DNA from: Caulobacter radicis
GTDB lineage: Bacteria > Pseudomonadota > Alphaproteobacteria > Caulobacterales > Caulobacteraceae
Assembly (NCBI RefSeq): GCF_003094615.1
Contig: NZ_QDKO01000003.1
Location: 59,830 to 123,829, forward strand
Direction of reading: 5' to 3'
Length of the DNA: 64,000 nucleotides
Numbering within the stretch: the first letter of the stretch is position 1; the number at the start of each line of letters is the position of its first letter. The notes below the pieces were generated by a model, which worked only from the letters and a program-made list of their open reading frames with translations, had not been told where the DNA came from and made no database searches. Positions 54,408 to 62,584 of the stretch are shown here, in pieces. A program made the position numbers and the translations under genes.

Positions 54408-55988
54408 TCACATATCCAGCCGGAAGTCGATCACCTTCGCCCCGCTGGCCACGGCGTCGAGCGTGCGGGTCTCCGCGCCCAGCAGGCGGCGGTAGGTCCA
54501 GTACGAGGCCATGACCTTTTCGACGTAGTTGCGGGTCTCGAGCGCCGGCAGGCTTTCGATCAGCAGCAGGCTGTCGCAGTCGGCGCCCAGCTGCTGCTGC
54601 ACCTTGAGCAGGGTGCCCGGACCGCCGTTGTAGGCGGCGACGGCGCGCAGCAGGTCGGGGCTCTGCAGGCCGCGGTCCATCAGCCAGGTGAAGTAGTCCT
54701 GGCCGACCCGCAGGTTGAAGGCGGGGTCGAACAGCGGGGTGTTGTCGGCCAGCAGCTTGTCGTCGCCGGCGGCGCGGGCGGCCGCGACCGGCATCAGCTG
54801 CATCAGGCCCACGGCGCCGGCGCCAGAGACGGCCATCGGGTCGAAGCGGCTTTCCTGGCGCACCAGGGCGTAGACCAGGGCCTTGTTCAGCGTGAAGCCG
54901 CCCTTTGGCGCGAGCTCGGGCAGGGGGTAGTCCTCGCCGCCGATCTTCTTGACCGGGCGGCCGGCGTTGAACGGCGCGCGGGCGTTGAGCGCCAGGGTGA
55001 GGGCGCTCCAGTCGGCGCGGGCCTTGTCGTCGGCGGCCAGGGACAGGCCGGCCCGCAGCTCGGCGCCGGCTTCGTTCCAGCGGCCAAGCTGGGCCAGCGA
55101 GGCGGCGCGGCGGGCGCGGATGTCGCCGGCCAGCAGCTTGTTCAGCGAGGCCGGATCGGGACCGGCGTAGGACACCCGGGTGATCAGGGCCGCGATCGGA
55201 TCTTCGGGGTCGTTGGCGACGGCCAGGCCCGCCATCGCCAACTGGCGGGCGGCGATCATGCCGTAGAAGGTGTGCGGGGCCTGGGCGGCCTGGTTCAGCA
55301 GCACGCGGACGCCGTCGTTGTCGCCGGCCATGCTGGCCGAGCGGGCGGCCCAGAAGGCGCCGGCGGCGCGCAGCCAGTCGTCCTGGCCCTGGTCGTGGGC
55401 GACCTGCTCGAAATAGCCGCGGGCCTCGGCGTAGGATTCCAGGCGGAACGAGGCCAGGCCCGCGATCCAGCGCTCGCCCGAGGCCTTGGCCAGCTTCTGG
55501 GCGCCCTTCACGTCGCCGGAATAATAGGCCTCGCGGGCGGCGCGGCCCTTGTCGGCGGGGCCGGCGGCGCGGCCGCCCTGGGCGACGTCGACGAAGAGTT
55601 CGGGGGCCTTGGGCGCGGACACGCGGGCCGGCTTGCGCTTCATGGCCAGGGCGTAGACGCGGTCGGCGCCGGCCTCGTCGCCGTAGAGCTTCAACCAACC
55701 GGTCAGGTCGTCATAGCTGGCGGTGTAGGCGGTGGGGTGCATCAGCCGCACCAGCGACAGCTTGCCGATCAAGCTGCGGTTGCGGGTGTTGGCGAAGGCG
55801 ACCTCGGCGGCGTCGAAATCACCGCGCTCGGCGGCGCCGAACGCGGCCTGATAGTAGCGCAGGTCGTTGTCCGACAGCGGTTCCAGCCCCGCGGCCCTTG
55901 CTGCGGGCGCAGCGAGGTTCAGGCAAAGCGCGAGGGCCGAGACAACGGCCAGAGGGCGAGCGAAAAGCTGCAAATCGTATCCGCGCAA
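54408..55988 (-). CDS. Soluble lytic murein transglycosylase (Slt70-like)
   Basis: The 526-residue periplasmic enzyme cleaves peptidoglycan to 1,6-anhydro products. It has a signal peptide (~1-33, ending ARAAG) and a long helical superhelix (U/L-type, ~40-340). The C-terminal SLT domain carries the catalytic Glu in ALVRQESRFDPMAVSGAGAV (Glu near 378), then GLMQLMPVAA, NLRVGQDYFTWL and AVAAYNGGPGTLL. All catalytic and substrate motifs are intact. It lies 50 bases downstream of the uracil-DNA glycosylase gene on the same strand. Confidence 0.93.
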   Translation of the reverse strand: MRGYDLQLFARPLAVVSALALCLNLAAPAARAAGLEPLSDNDLRYYQAAFGAAERGDFDAAEVAFANTRNRSLIGKLSLVRLMHPTAYTASYDDLTGWLKLYGDEAGADRVYALAMKRKPARVSAPKAPELFVDVAQGGRAAGPADKGRAAREAYYSGDVKGAQKLAKASGERWIAGLASFRLESYAEARGYFEQVAHDQGQDDWLRAAGAFWAARSASMAGDNDGVRVLLNQAAQAPHTFYGMIAARQLAMAGLAVANDPEDPIAALITRVSYAGPDPASLNKLLAGDIRARRAASLAQLGRWNEAGAELRAGLSLAADDKARADWSALTLALNARAPFNAGRPVKKIGGEDYPLPELAPKGGFTLNKALVYALVRQESRFDPMAVSGAGAVGLMQLMPVAAARAAGDDKLLADNTPLFDPAFNLRVGQDYFTWLMDRGLQSPDLLRAVAAYNGGPGTLLKVQQQLGADCDSLLLIESLPALETRNYVEKVMASYWTYRRLLGAETRTLDAVASGAKVIDFRLDM

Positions 55989-56038
55989 GCCTTTGAAAAG
56001 GCGGCGCGCGTCCCCGTTCCGACTGGTCAGCGGTTTGT

Positions 56039-56860
56039 TTAATGGGGCCGTTCGGGTCGATCAAGCCTTTCGGCCAGCATCAATAGGTCCTGCCAGGCCT
56101 TCTTCTTGGCCGCCGGCTGGCGCAGCAGGAACGCCGGATGCAGGCTGGGCAAGGCCGGAACCTCGATCTGGCCGTCCTCGGAGCGCCACTCGAACCAGCG
56201 CCCGCGAAGCGAAAGAATGCCTTCCTCGCGCTTCAGCATGCTCTTTGCGGAGGCGCCGCCGACCAGAAGGATCAGCTTGGGTTTAACCAGCGCGATCGCT
56301 CGCTCGACGAACGGGGCGCAGACGGCCTGCTCCTGGGGCGTGGGCGTGCGGTTGCCCGGCGGACGCCAGAAGACGGTGTTGGTGATGAAGGCCCGCTCCT
56401 GCAGGCCCGCCGCCTTGAGCATGCGGTCCAGAAGCTGGCCGGCGCGGCCGACGAAGGGCTCGCCGCGAGCGTCTTCTTCGGCGCCGGGGCCTTCGCCGAT
56501 GACCATGACCGGCGCGTCGCCGGGGCCGCGCGAGAACACCGCCTGCTTGGCGCCTTGCGTCTTCAGCGGGCAGCCGTCGAAGGCGGCGATGGCGGCGGCC
56601 AGACTTTCCAGGTCGTTGCAGGCGGCCGCCAGTTCCTTGGCGTGTGCGGCGGCCGCGCCGATGTCGATCCCGCCGAACGCGCCGGGACGGGGCGGGGGCG
56701 CGGCGACCACCACCGGCTGCGGCTGGCTGCGAGCCCGCAGCAGGGCCGCGCCTTCGGCCAGGCGGTCGATCGGCTCGTCGGCGTAGCAGGCCTCGACGCC
56801 CGCATCGGCCCAGAAGGCCAGCAGGCTTTCGACGGCGCGCGGATCGACGGCGAGGCTCAT
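56039..56860 (-). CDS. Uracil-DNA glycosylase, family 4-like (Fe-S)
   Basis: The 273-residue protein has GEGPGAEEDARGEPFVGRAG (motif A region, near residue 117), the FITNTVFWRPPGNRTPTPQE segment and LPSLHPAFLLRQPAAK (His-containing motif B). Cysteines in AACNDLESL, FDGCPLK and EQAVCAPF are placed for a 4Fe-4S cluster. An N-terminal extension of ~80 residues with a proline-rich linker precedes the domain. It removes uracil from DNA in base-excision repair. It is divergent from the ETF-QO gene and upstream of the transglycosylase gene. Confidence 0.9.
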   Translation of the reverse strand: MSLAVDPRAVESLLAFWADAGVEACYADEPIDRLAEGAALLRARSQPQPVVVAAPPPRPGAFGGIDIGAAAAHAKELAAACNDLESLAAAIAAFDGCPLKTQGAKQAVFSRGPGDAPVMVIGEGPGAEEDARGEPFVGRAGQLLDRMLKAAGLQERAFITNTVFWRPPGNRTPTPQEQAVCAPFVERAIALVKPKLILLVGGASAKSMLKREEGILSLRGRWFEWRSEDGQIEVPALPSLHPAFLLRQPAAKKKAWQDLLMLAERLDRPERPH

Positions 56861-57026
56861 GGCGTTTCTCTAGCGAGTATAATGGGCTGCGTCACCGATA
56901 TGTCCGCGCTGCGGTGCAACAAAAACTATCCGGTTTTCCTTGACCGCCGTGGCGTCACGTTCGGATAAAGTCCGACTCAAACAGGAAGAAGGCAGGCTCC
57001 GCGCAGAGCCTGGGGCGGGAGAAGCC

Positions 57027-58700
57027 ATGAGCGAAGTCCTCGAACGCGAGTCGATGGAATACGACGTCGTCATCGTCGGGGGCGGCCCGGCGGGTCTGTC
57101 GGCGGCCATCCGTCTCAAGCAGATGGCCGAAAAGGCCGGAACCGAAGTCAGCGTGGCCCTGGTCGAGAAGGGCTCGGAGGTCGGCGCGCACATCCTGTCG
57201 GGCGCGGTCATCGATCCCAAGGCGCTGAACGAACTGATCCCCGACTGGAAAGAAAAGGGCGCGCCGCTCGAGACTCCCGTCACCAAGGACAAGTTCCTGC
57301 TGCTGGGCCCGCAGGGCGAGCTTGGCCTGCCGATGTTCGCCATGCCGCCGTTCATGCACAACCACGGCTGCTACATCGCCTCGCTGGGCAATGTCACCCG
57401 CTGGCTGGCCGCCCAGGCCGAAGAGCTGGGCGTCGAGATCTATCCGGGCTTCGCCGCTTCGGACATGGTCTGGCGAGAGGACGGCTCGCTGAAGGGCGTC
57501 GTGGTCGGCGTGGTCGGCGTCGCCAAGGACGGTCACGAGAAGCCCGACTACCAGCCGGGCATGGAACTGCACGGCAAGTACGTGTTCATCGCCGAGGGCG
57601 TGCGCGGCTCGCTGGCCAAGCAGCTGATCGCCAAGTTCGAGCTGGGCGCCGGCAAGTCGCCGCAGAAGTACGGCATCGGCATCAAGGAACTGTGGCAGAT
57701 CCCCGCCGACAAACATCAGCCGGGCCTGGTGCAGCACAGCACCGGCTGGCCGCTGGACAACCAGACGGGCGGCGGCAGCTTCCTGTACCACTTCGGGGAC
57801 AACTACGTGTCGGTCGGCTACGTGGTGCACCTGAACTACAAGAACCCCTGGCTGTCGCCGTTCGACGAATTCCAGCGTTTCAAGCAGCATCCGTCGATCC
57901 GCCCCTATCTGGAAGGTGGGAAACGCATCGCCTACGGCGCGCGGGCCATCACCGAGGGCGGCTACCAGTCGATCCCGAAGCTTTCCTTCCCGGGCGGCGT
58001 GCTGATCGGCTGCTCGGCCGGCTTCGTGAACGTGCCGCGCATCAAGGGCAGCCACAACGCCATGAAGACCGGCATGCTGGCCGCCGAGGAGGCGTTCAAG
58101 GCGATCGCCGCCGGCCGCGAGGGCGACGCCCTGGTCGAGTACGAGGCCGCCTTCGAGAAGTCGTGGGTCGCCAAGGAGCTCAAGGTCGTCCGCAACGCCA
58201 AGCCACTGCTGGGCAAGCTGGGCACCGCGCTGGGCGGCGCGGTCGGCATGTTCGACATGTGGTGCACGCACCTGTTCGGCGGTTTCTCGTTCTTCGGCAC
58301 GCTGAAGCACGACAAGACCGACGCCGCCTCGACGGGCCTGGCCAAGGACTACGAGCCGCTGGTCTATCCCAAGCCCGACGGCGTGATCAGCTTCGACAAG
58401 CTGTCGAGCGTGTTCCTGTCGGCCACCAACCACGAGGAAGACCAGCCGGCGCATCTGAAGCTGAAGGATCCGTCGATCCCGATCGACGTCAACCTGCCCA
58501 AGTACGGCGAGCCGGCGCGTCTCTACTGCCCGGCCGGCGTCTACGAGGTGCTGTACGACGAGGAGGGCGCCAATCCGAAGTTCCAGATCAACGCCCAGAA
58601 CTGCGTCCACTGCAAAACCTGCGACATCAAGGATCCGTCGCAGAACATCGTCTGGACGACGCCGGAAGGCGGCGGCGGCCCGAACTATCCGAACATGTGA
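57027..58700 (+). CDS. Electron-transfer flavoprotein-ubiquinone oxidoreductase
   Basis: The 557-residue membrane-associated FAD and 4Fe-4S protein passes electrons from ETF to ubiquinone. Motifs are VVIVGGGPAGLSAAIRLKQM, EKGSEVGAHILSGAVIDPKA, the quinone-site GWPLDNQTGGGSFLYHFGDN, and cluster cysteines in YCPAGVYEV and NCVHCKTCDIKDPSQNI. The chosen ATG (SEVLERESMEYD) follows GGGAGAAG; the longer frame to 56940 adds a non-conserved leader. It supports fatty-acid, branched-chain and possibly island acyl-CoA oxidation. No etfAB nearby. Confidence 0.95.
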   Translation: MSEVLERESMEYDVVIVGGGPAGLSAAIRLKQMAEKAGTEVSVALVEKGSEVGAHILSGAVIDPKALNELIPDWKEKGAPLETPVTKDKFLLLGPQGELGLPMFAMPPFMHNHGCYIASLGNVTRWLAAQAEELGVEIYPGFAASDMVWREDGSLKGVVVGVVGVAKDGHEKPDYQPGMELHGKYVFIAEGVRGSLAKQLIAKFELGAGKSPQKYGIGIKELWQIPADKHQPGLVQHSTGWPLDNQTGGGSFLYHFGDNYVSVGYVVHLNYKNPWLSPFDEFQRFKQHPSIRPYLEGGKRIAYGARAITEGGYQSIPKLSFPGGVLIGCSAGFVNVPRIKGSHNAMKTGMLAAEEAFKAIAAGREGDALVEYEAAFEKSWVAKELKVVRNAKPLLGKLGTALGGAVGMFDMWCTHLFGGFSFFGTLKHDKTDAASTGLAKDYEPLVYPKPDGVISFDKLSSVFLSATNHEEDQPAHLKLKDPSIPIDVNLPKYGEPARLYCPAGVYEVLYDEEGANPKFQINAQNCVHCKTCDIKDPSQNIVWTTPEGGGGPNYPNM

Positions 58701-58705
58701 TTTGA

Positions 58706-58846
58706 AACCTCCCCCTCCTGGGGGAGGCGGCCGAAGGCCGGTGGGGGGACGTTTTCAGCTTGCTGCCGGTCTGCCGGTTTCGCAATCACTCCCCCCACCG
58801 ATCGCTTCGCGATCACCTCCCCCACAGGGGGAGGTTCCTTCCACGC
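58706..58846. repeat. Family A palindromic repeat pair
   Basis: CCTCCCCCTCCTGGGGGAGG with GGCGGCCGAAGGCCGG faces CACCGATCGCTTCGCGATCA and a CCTCCCCCACAGGGGGAGG stem, just upstream of the TPR gene. Confidence 0.87.
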
Positions 58847-58881
58847 TTGCCCGAAACCTTGAAACCTAAGAGGGTGGCGGG

Positions 58882-60621
58882 ATGATGCGTCTTCGAGTCC
58901 TCCTGTCCCTGGCTTCCACCGCCGTGCTGGCCGCCTGCGCCACCACCGAGCCCGCGCTGCGCGGGACGCAGGAGGGGTGGAACACCGCGCCATGGAACGG
59001 CCGCTCGGCCTATGGCCAGTTCCTGGCCGGCCAGGCGGCGCTGGAGGACGGCCGCAGCGACCAGGCCGCCGCCTATTTCCAGGCCGCCCGCAATCTGGGC
59101 GAAGACCCGGGCCTGCTGGGCGAACGCGCCTTCACCGCCTCGCTGCTGGCCGGCGAGGTCACGCGCGCCGCCGAGCTGGCGCCGCGGGCCGAGGGCGGGA
59201 CCGAGGGTGTTCGCCGCCTGGGCATGCTGACCGTGGCCGTCGACGCCCTGGCGCGCGGCAAGGGCAAGGACGCGCAGGCCCTGCTGGCCGATCCGGCCCT
59301 GGGCTTCCCGCACCGTCCGGCCGTGGCCCTGCTGACGCCGTGGGCCGCCCAGGCCGCGGGCGACGCGGCCGCCGCCCAAGTGCTGCCCGAATTGCGCAAC
59401 GACCGCCTGGTGCAGTATTTCGGCCAGCTCGGCCGCGCCGAGATCTTCGAGCGCGCCGGCAAGAACGCCGAGGCCGAGGCCGACTACAAGGCGTTGATGG
59501 AAGTCGTCGCCGTCCGGCCGATGTTCGCCCTCGACTACGGGGCCTTCCTCGAGCGTCGCAAGCGCCGCGACGAGGCCGTGGCCCTCTACGACTCGATCCT
59601 GGCCGAGGCGCCCAACGACGTGGCCCTGTTGGATGCGCGCGCCCGCGCCGTCGCCCGCAAGAGCCCGCCGGCCCTGGTCACCGGCCGTCAGGGCGCGGCC
59701 AACACGCTGGTCGCCTGCGCGGCGGTGTTCACCAGCGAGCGCCAGAGCCAGTTCGCCCTGGCCTATCTGCGCCTGGCCCTGCACCTGGATCCCAAGCGCG
59801 AGGACGCGCTGCTGATGGTCGGCGACCTGCTCGACCAGGGCGGCGACATCGACGGCGCCCGGGCCGCCTACGCCAAGATCCCCACCGGCTCGGCCCGCTA
59901 CGCCGCCGCCCAGGGCAAGATCGCCTGGACGCTGCAGAACACGGGCGACAAGGACAAGGCCATCGCCGTGGCCGAGGCCGCCGCCAAGGCGCCTGAGGCC
60001 GGCCGTTCGGCTCAGCTGGTCTATGCCGACCTGCTGCGGGCCAACGATCGCTGGGCCGACGCCGTGGCCGTGATCGACCCGCTGGTCGAGGCCGAGAAGG
60101 AGAAGCCCGACTGGCGCCTGCTCTACATGCGCGGCGTGTCGCTGGAGCGCGCCGGCCGCTGGCCCGACGCCGAGCGCGACCTGGAAAAGGCCCTGGAGCT
60201 CAATCCGAACGAGCCGGAACTGCTGAACTATCTCGGCTACTCGTGGATCGACCGCAACGAGCGCCTGCCCGAAGCCCTTTCGATGGTGCAGAAGGCCGTG
60301 AAGGCCAATCCGCAGTCGGGCGCCATGCTGGACTCGCTGGGCTGGGCCTATCACCGCCTGGGCGACGACAAGGCCGCCGTCGAGCTCCTGGAGCAGGCGA
60401 TCGAGATCGAGCCGGGCGACCCGGACATCAATGACCACCTGGGCGACGTCTACTGGCGCCTGGGCCGCAAGACCGAGGCCCAATTCCAGTGGCGGCGGGT
60501 GCTGAGCCTGGAGCCGACCGACGAGCAGAAGGCCGCCGCCGAGGCCAAGCTGAAGGACGGCCTGGGCAGCAAGGGTCCCGCCAAAGCCCCGACCGTGGCC
60601 AACGGGGCCAACGCGCTGTAG
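58882..60621 (+). CDS. TPR-repeat lipoprotein
   Basis: The 579-residue protein has a lipoprotein signal peptide (LAAC lipobox, Cys19, then ATTEPALRG), so it is anchored in the envelope. Tetratricopeptide repeats extend over most of the length. Clear C-terminal ones are LLYMRGVSLERAGRWPDAER, LLNYLGYSWIDRNERLPEAL, LDSLGWAYHRLGDDKAAVEL and INDHLGDVYWRLGRKTEAQF. This architecture is common in alphaproteobacterial genes upstream of ispE. It is probably a scaffold for an envelope complex; partner unknown. ispE follows after 36 bases. Confidence 0.9.
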   Translation: MMRLRVLLSLASTAVLAACATTEPALRGTQEGWNTAPWNGRSAYGQFLAGQAALEDGRSDQAAAYFQAARNLGEDPGLLGERAFTASLLAGEVTRAAELAPRAEGGTEGVRRLGMLTVAVDALARGKGKDAQALLADPALGFPHRPAVALLTPWAAQAAGDAAAAQVLPELRNDRLVQYFGQLGRAEIFERAGKNAEAEADYKALMEVVAVRPMFALDYGAFLERRKRRDEAVALYDSILAEAPNDVALLDARARAVARKSPPALVTGRQGAANTLVACAAVFTSERQSQFALAYLRLALHLDPKREDALLMVGDLLDQGGDIDGARAAYAKIPTGSARYAAAQGKIAWTLQNTGDKDKAIAVAEAAAKAPEAGRSAQLVYADLLRANDRWADAVAVIDPLVEAEKEKPDWRLLYMRGVSLERAGRWPDAERDLEKALELNPNEPELLNYLGYSWIDRNERLPEALSMVQKAVKANPQSGAMLDSLGWAYHRLGDDKAAVELLEQAIEIEPGDPDINDHLGDVYWRLGRKTEAQFQWRRVLSLEPTDEQKAAAEAKLKDGLGSKGPAKAPTVANGANAL

Positions 60622-60657
60622 GTCTAGCGCCACCCGCCCAAGCTTTCGGATCCCTCG

Positions 60658-61551
60658 ATGCGCCGTTCCACCTTCGCCCCGGCCAAGGTCAACCTGTTCC
60701 TGCACGTCGGCGGCCCCGACGCGGAGGGCTATCACCCGCTGTCGAGCCTGATGGTCTTCGCGGACGTCGGCGACACGGTCTCGATCCAGCCGGCCGACGC
60801 GCCGGTGTTCGAGACCACGGGCCGTTTCGGGCGCGACATTCCCGTCGACGAGAGCAATCTGGTCGTCCGGGCCGCCAAGGGGTTGCACGCGGCCGTCGGC
60901 GGCCCCGCGCCGCCGGTGAGGCTGATCCTCGACAAGGCCCTGCCGATCGCGGCCGGCCTGGGCGGCGGCTCCAGCGATGCGGGCGCAGCCCTGCGGCTGC
61001 TGCGCGAGGCGCTGGGCTACGACCTGTCCGACGCGGAGCTGGAGGCCGTGGCCGGTGCGCTGGGCGCCGACGGCGTGCCGTGCCTGTGGGGCGCGCCGGT
61101 GCTGGCGCAGGGCAGGGGAGAACGGCTGTCGCCCGCGCCCGCGCTGCCGGAGCTGCACGCGGTGCTGGTCAATCCGCTGGTCCCGTCGCCGACCGGCGCG
61201 GTCTATCGGGCTTACGATGCGGCCGTCGACCCGCGCGGCGAGGCCCCGCCGCCAGCCCCCGACGCCTTCGAGAGCGCCGAGGAGGTCTGCGCCTGGCTGG
61301 CGGCCATGACGCGCAACGACCTCGAGGCGCCCGCCGTGGCCCTGGAGCCGCGCATCGGCGAGGTGCTGGAAATGCTGGCCGGCGAGCCCGAGGCGCTGCT
61401 GGCGCGAATGTCGGGCTCGGGCGCGACCTGCTTCGCGCTCTGCGCCAGCGACATCGAGGCCGAGGGCCTGGCCGAGCGGGTCGAGAGCATGCGACCCGAC
61501 TGGTGGGTGAAGCGGTGCCGCCTGGGCGGCCGGGTTAGTTTCGAACATTGA
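60658..61551 (+). CDS. ispE: 4-diphosphocytidyl-2-C-methyl-D-erythritol kinase
   Basis: The 297-residue GHMP kinase phosphorylates CDP-methylerythritol in the MEP isoprenoid pathway. Motif 1 is FAPAKVNLFLHVGGPDAEGY, with the substrate-binding KVN and HPLSSL; motif 2 is PIAAGLGGGSSDAGAALRLL (ATP loop); motif 3 is near ARMSGSGATCFAL. The length matches the family. The start is ATG at 60658. It is transcribed after the TPR lipoprotein gene. Confidence 0.95.
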   Translation: MRRSTFAPAKVNLFLHVGGPDAEGYHPLSSLMVFADVGDTVSIQPADAPVFETTGRFGRDIPVDESNLVVRAAKGLHAAVGGPAPPVRLILDKALPIAAGLGGGSSDAGAALRLLREALGYDLSDAELEAVAGALGADGVPCLWGAPVLAQGRGERLSPAPALPELHAVLVNPLVPSPTGAVYRAYDAAVDPRGEAPPPAPDAFESAEEVCAWLAAMTRNDLEAPAVALEPRIGEVLEMLAGEPEALLARMSGSGATCFALCASDIEAEGLAERVESMRPDWWVKRCRLGGRVSFEH

Positions 61552-61553
61552 TC

Positions 61554-61663
61554 GTCATCCCGGGCGGAGAGCCGCGAAGCGGCTCGTAGACCCGGAACTA
61601 GGGGCGACCGCATCGCGCCGGCCTCTGGGTCCGGGCTCTCCGCTACGCTGCGGCCGGGATGAC
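61554..61663. repeat. Family B inverted repeat
   Basis: GTCATCCCGGGCGGAGAGCC to GCGGCCGGGATGAC, starting two bases after the ispE stop. It has imperfect inner arms (GACCCGGA, CTGGGTCCGG). Confidence 0.82.
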
Positions 61664-61742
61664 GAAGGATTTGGGATTTGAAGCCCTGGCGAGGCAGGCG
61701 TGGTTGCGCCTAGTCTTCGGGCCTGCGCCAAGGAGCCCACAC

Positions 61743-62387
61743 ATGGACCGCCGCCTGTTCCTCGCCGCCGCAGCCGCGGCCGCCGCCACTTCGGCGCATG
61801 CCCAGGAAGCCGCTCCCGCGCCTCAGCCGGCCGCGCCGCCCCAGCCGGCTCCCAAGCCGCCGACGCGGGTCGCCGTCGAGACGCCGCTGGGCCGGATCGT
61901 CATCGAGCTGCACACCAAGGAAGCGCCGGTCACCACGGCCAACTTCCTGCGCTATGTCGACCAGAAGCGCTATGACGGCGCGACCTTCTTCCGGGCCTCG
62001 CGTGCGCCGGGCGCGCCGGAGTACGGCCTGATCCAGGGCGGCGTGCAGGGCGATCCCAAGCGCGTGCTGCCGCCGATCGCCCACGAGCCGACGACCAAGA
62101 CGGGGCTCAAGCACGTTTCCGGCACGGTCTCGATCGCCCGCAACGCGCCGGGCACGGCGACCTCGGACTTCTTCATCCTGATCGGCGACGCGCCGGGCCT
62201 GGACGCCAATCCCGCCGCCTCGGGTGACAACCAGGGCTTCGCGGCCTTCGGCACGGTGGTCGAGGGCATGGACGTCGCCCAGAAGATCCTGGCGCTGCCG
62301 ACGCCGGGCAAGGCGATCAATCCGGTGATGACCGGCCAGATCATCGACCCGCCGCTGAAGATCATCTCGGCCAGGCGGGTTCCGTAA
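61743..62387 (+). CDS. Exported cyclophilin-type peptidyl-prolyl cis-trans isomerase
   Basis: The 214-residue protein has a signal peptide (~1-20, AAATSAHA-Q) and a proline/alanine linker (~20-40). The cyclophilin domain follows: TPLGRIVIELHTKEAPVTTA, NFLRYVDQKRYDGATFFRAS, GLIQGGVQGDP, GTVSIARNAPGTATSDFFIL and GFAAFGTVVEGMDVAQKIL. The active-site FFR and the Q-G-G segment are present. It assists folding of periplasmic proteins. The ATG at 61743 directly precedes the signal peptide. The gene is preceded by a family B repeat. Confidence 0.93.
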   Translation: MDRRLFLAAAAAAAATSAHAQEAAPAPQPAAPPQPAPKPPTRVAVETPLGRIVIELHTKEAPVTTANFLRYVDQKRYDGATFFRASRAPGAPEYGLIQGGVQGDPKRVLPPIAHEPTTKTGLKHVSGTVSIARNAPGTATSDFFILIGDAPGLDANPAASGDNQGFAAFGTVVEGMDVAQKILALPTPGKAINPVMTGQIIDPPLKIISARRVP

Positions 62388-62399
62388 GGCGGCGCGCGG

Positions 62400-62505
62400 T
62401 GCGTCCTTCGAGGCCCGCTGCGCGGGCGCCTCAGGATGAGGAAGTCAGTGCAAGAGCGTCCTCATCCTGAGGTGCGAGCCGAAGGCGAGCCTCGAAGGAC
62501 GCAGG
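62400..62505. repeat. Family D inverted repeat (GTCCTTCGAGGC..CCTCAGGATGAGG)
   Basis: GCGTCCTTCGAGGCCCGC and CGCCTCAGGATGAGG on the left are mirrored by CCTCATCCTGAGGTGCGAG and CTCGAAGGACGC on the right. This is the single copy of this family in the window. Confidence 0.82.
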
Positions 62506-62520
62506 ACGGCGGGCAAAGAA

Positions 62521-62552
62521 AAGGGCGCGGAGGCCGAAGCTTCCGCGCCCTT
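62521..62552. terminator. Rho-independent terminator of amtB (likely bidirectional)
   Basis: The stem AAGGGCGCGGA / TCCGCGCCCTT encloses a loop GGCCGAAGCT-like segment. T-rich sequence follows on both strands (TTTTCTTT on the minus strand, CTTTTGG on the plus strand). It lies between the convergent cyclophilin and amtB genes. Confidence 0.85.
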
Positions 62553-62584
62553 CTTTTGGACCGCCTTCAGCGGAGCCCGAGGGC

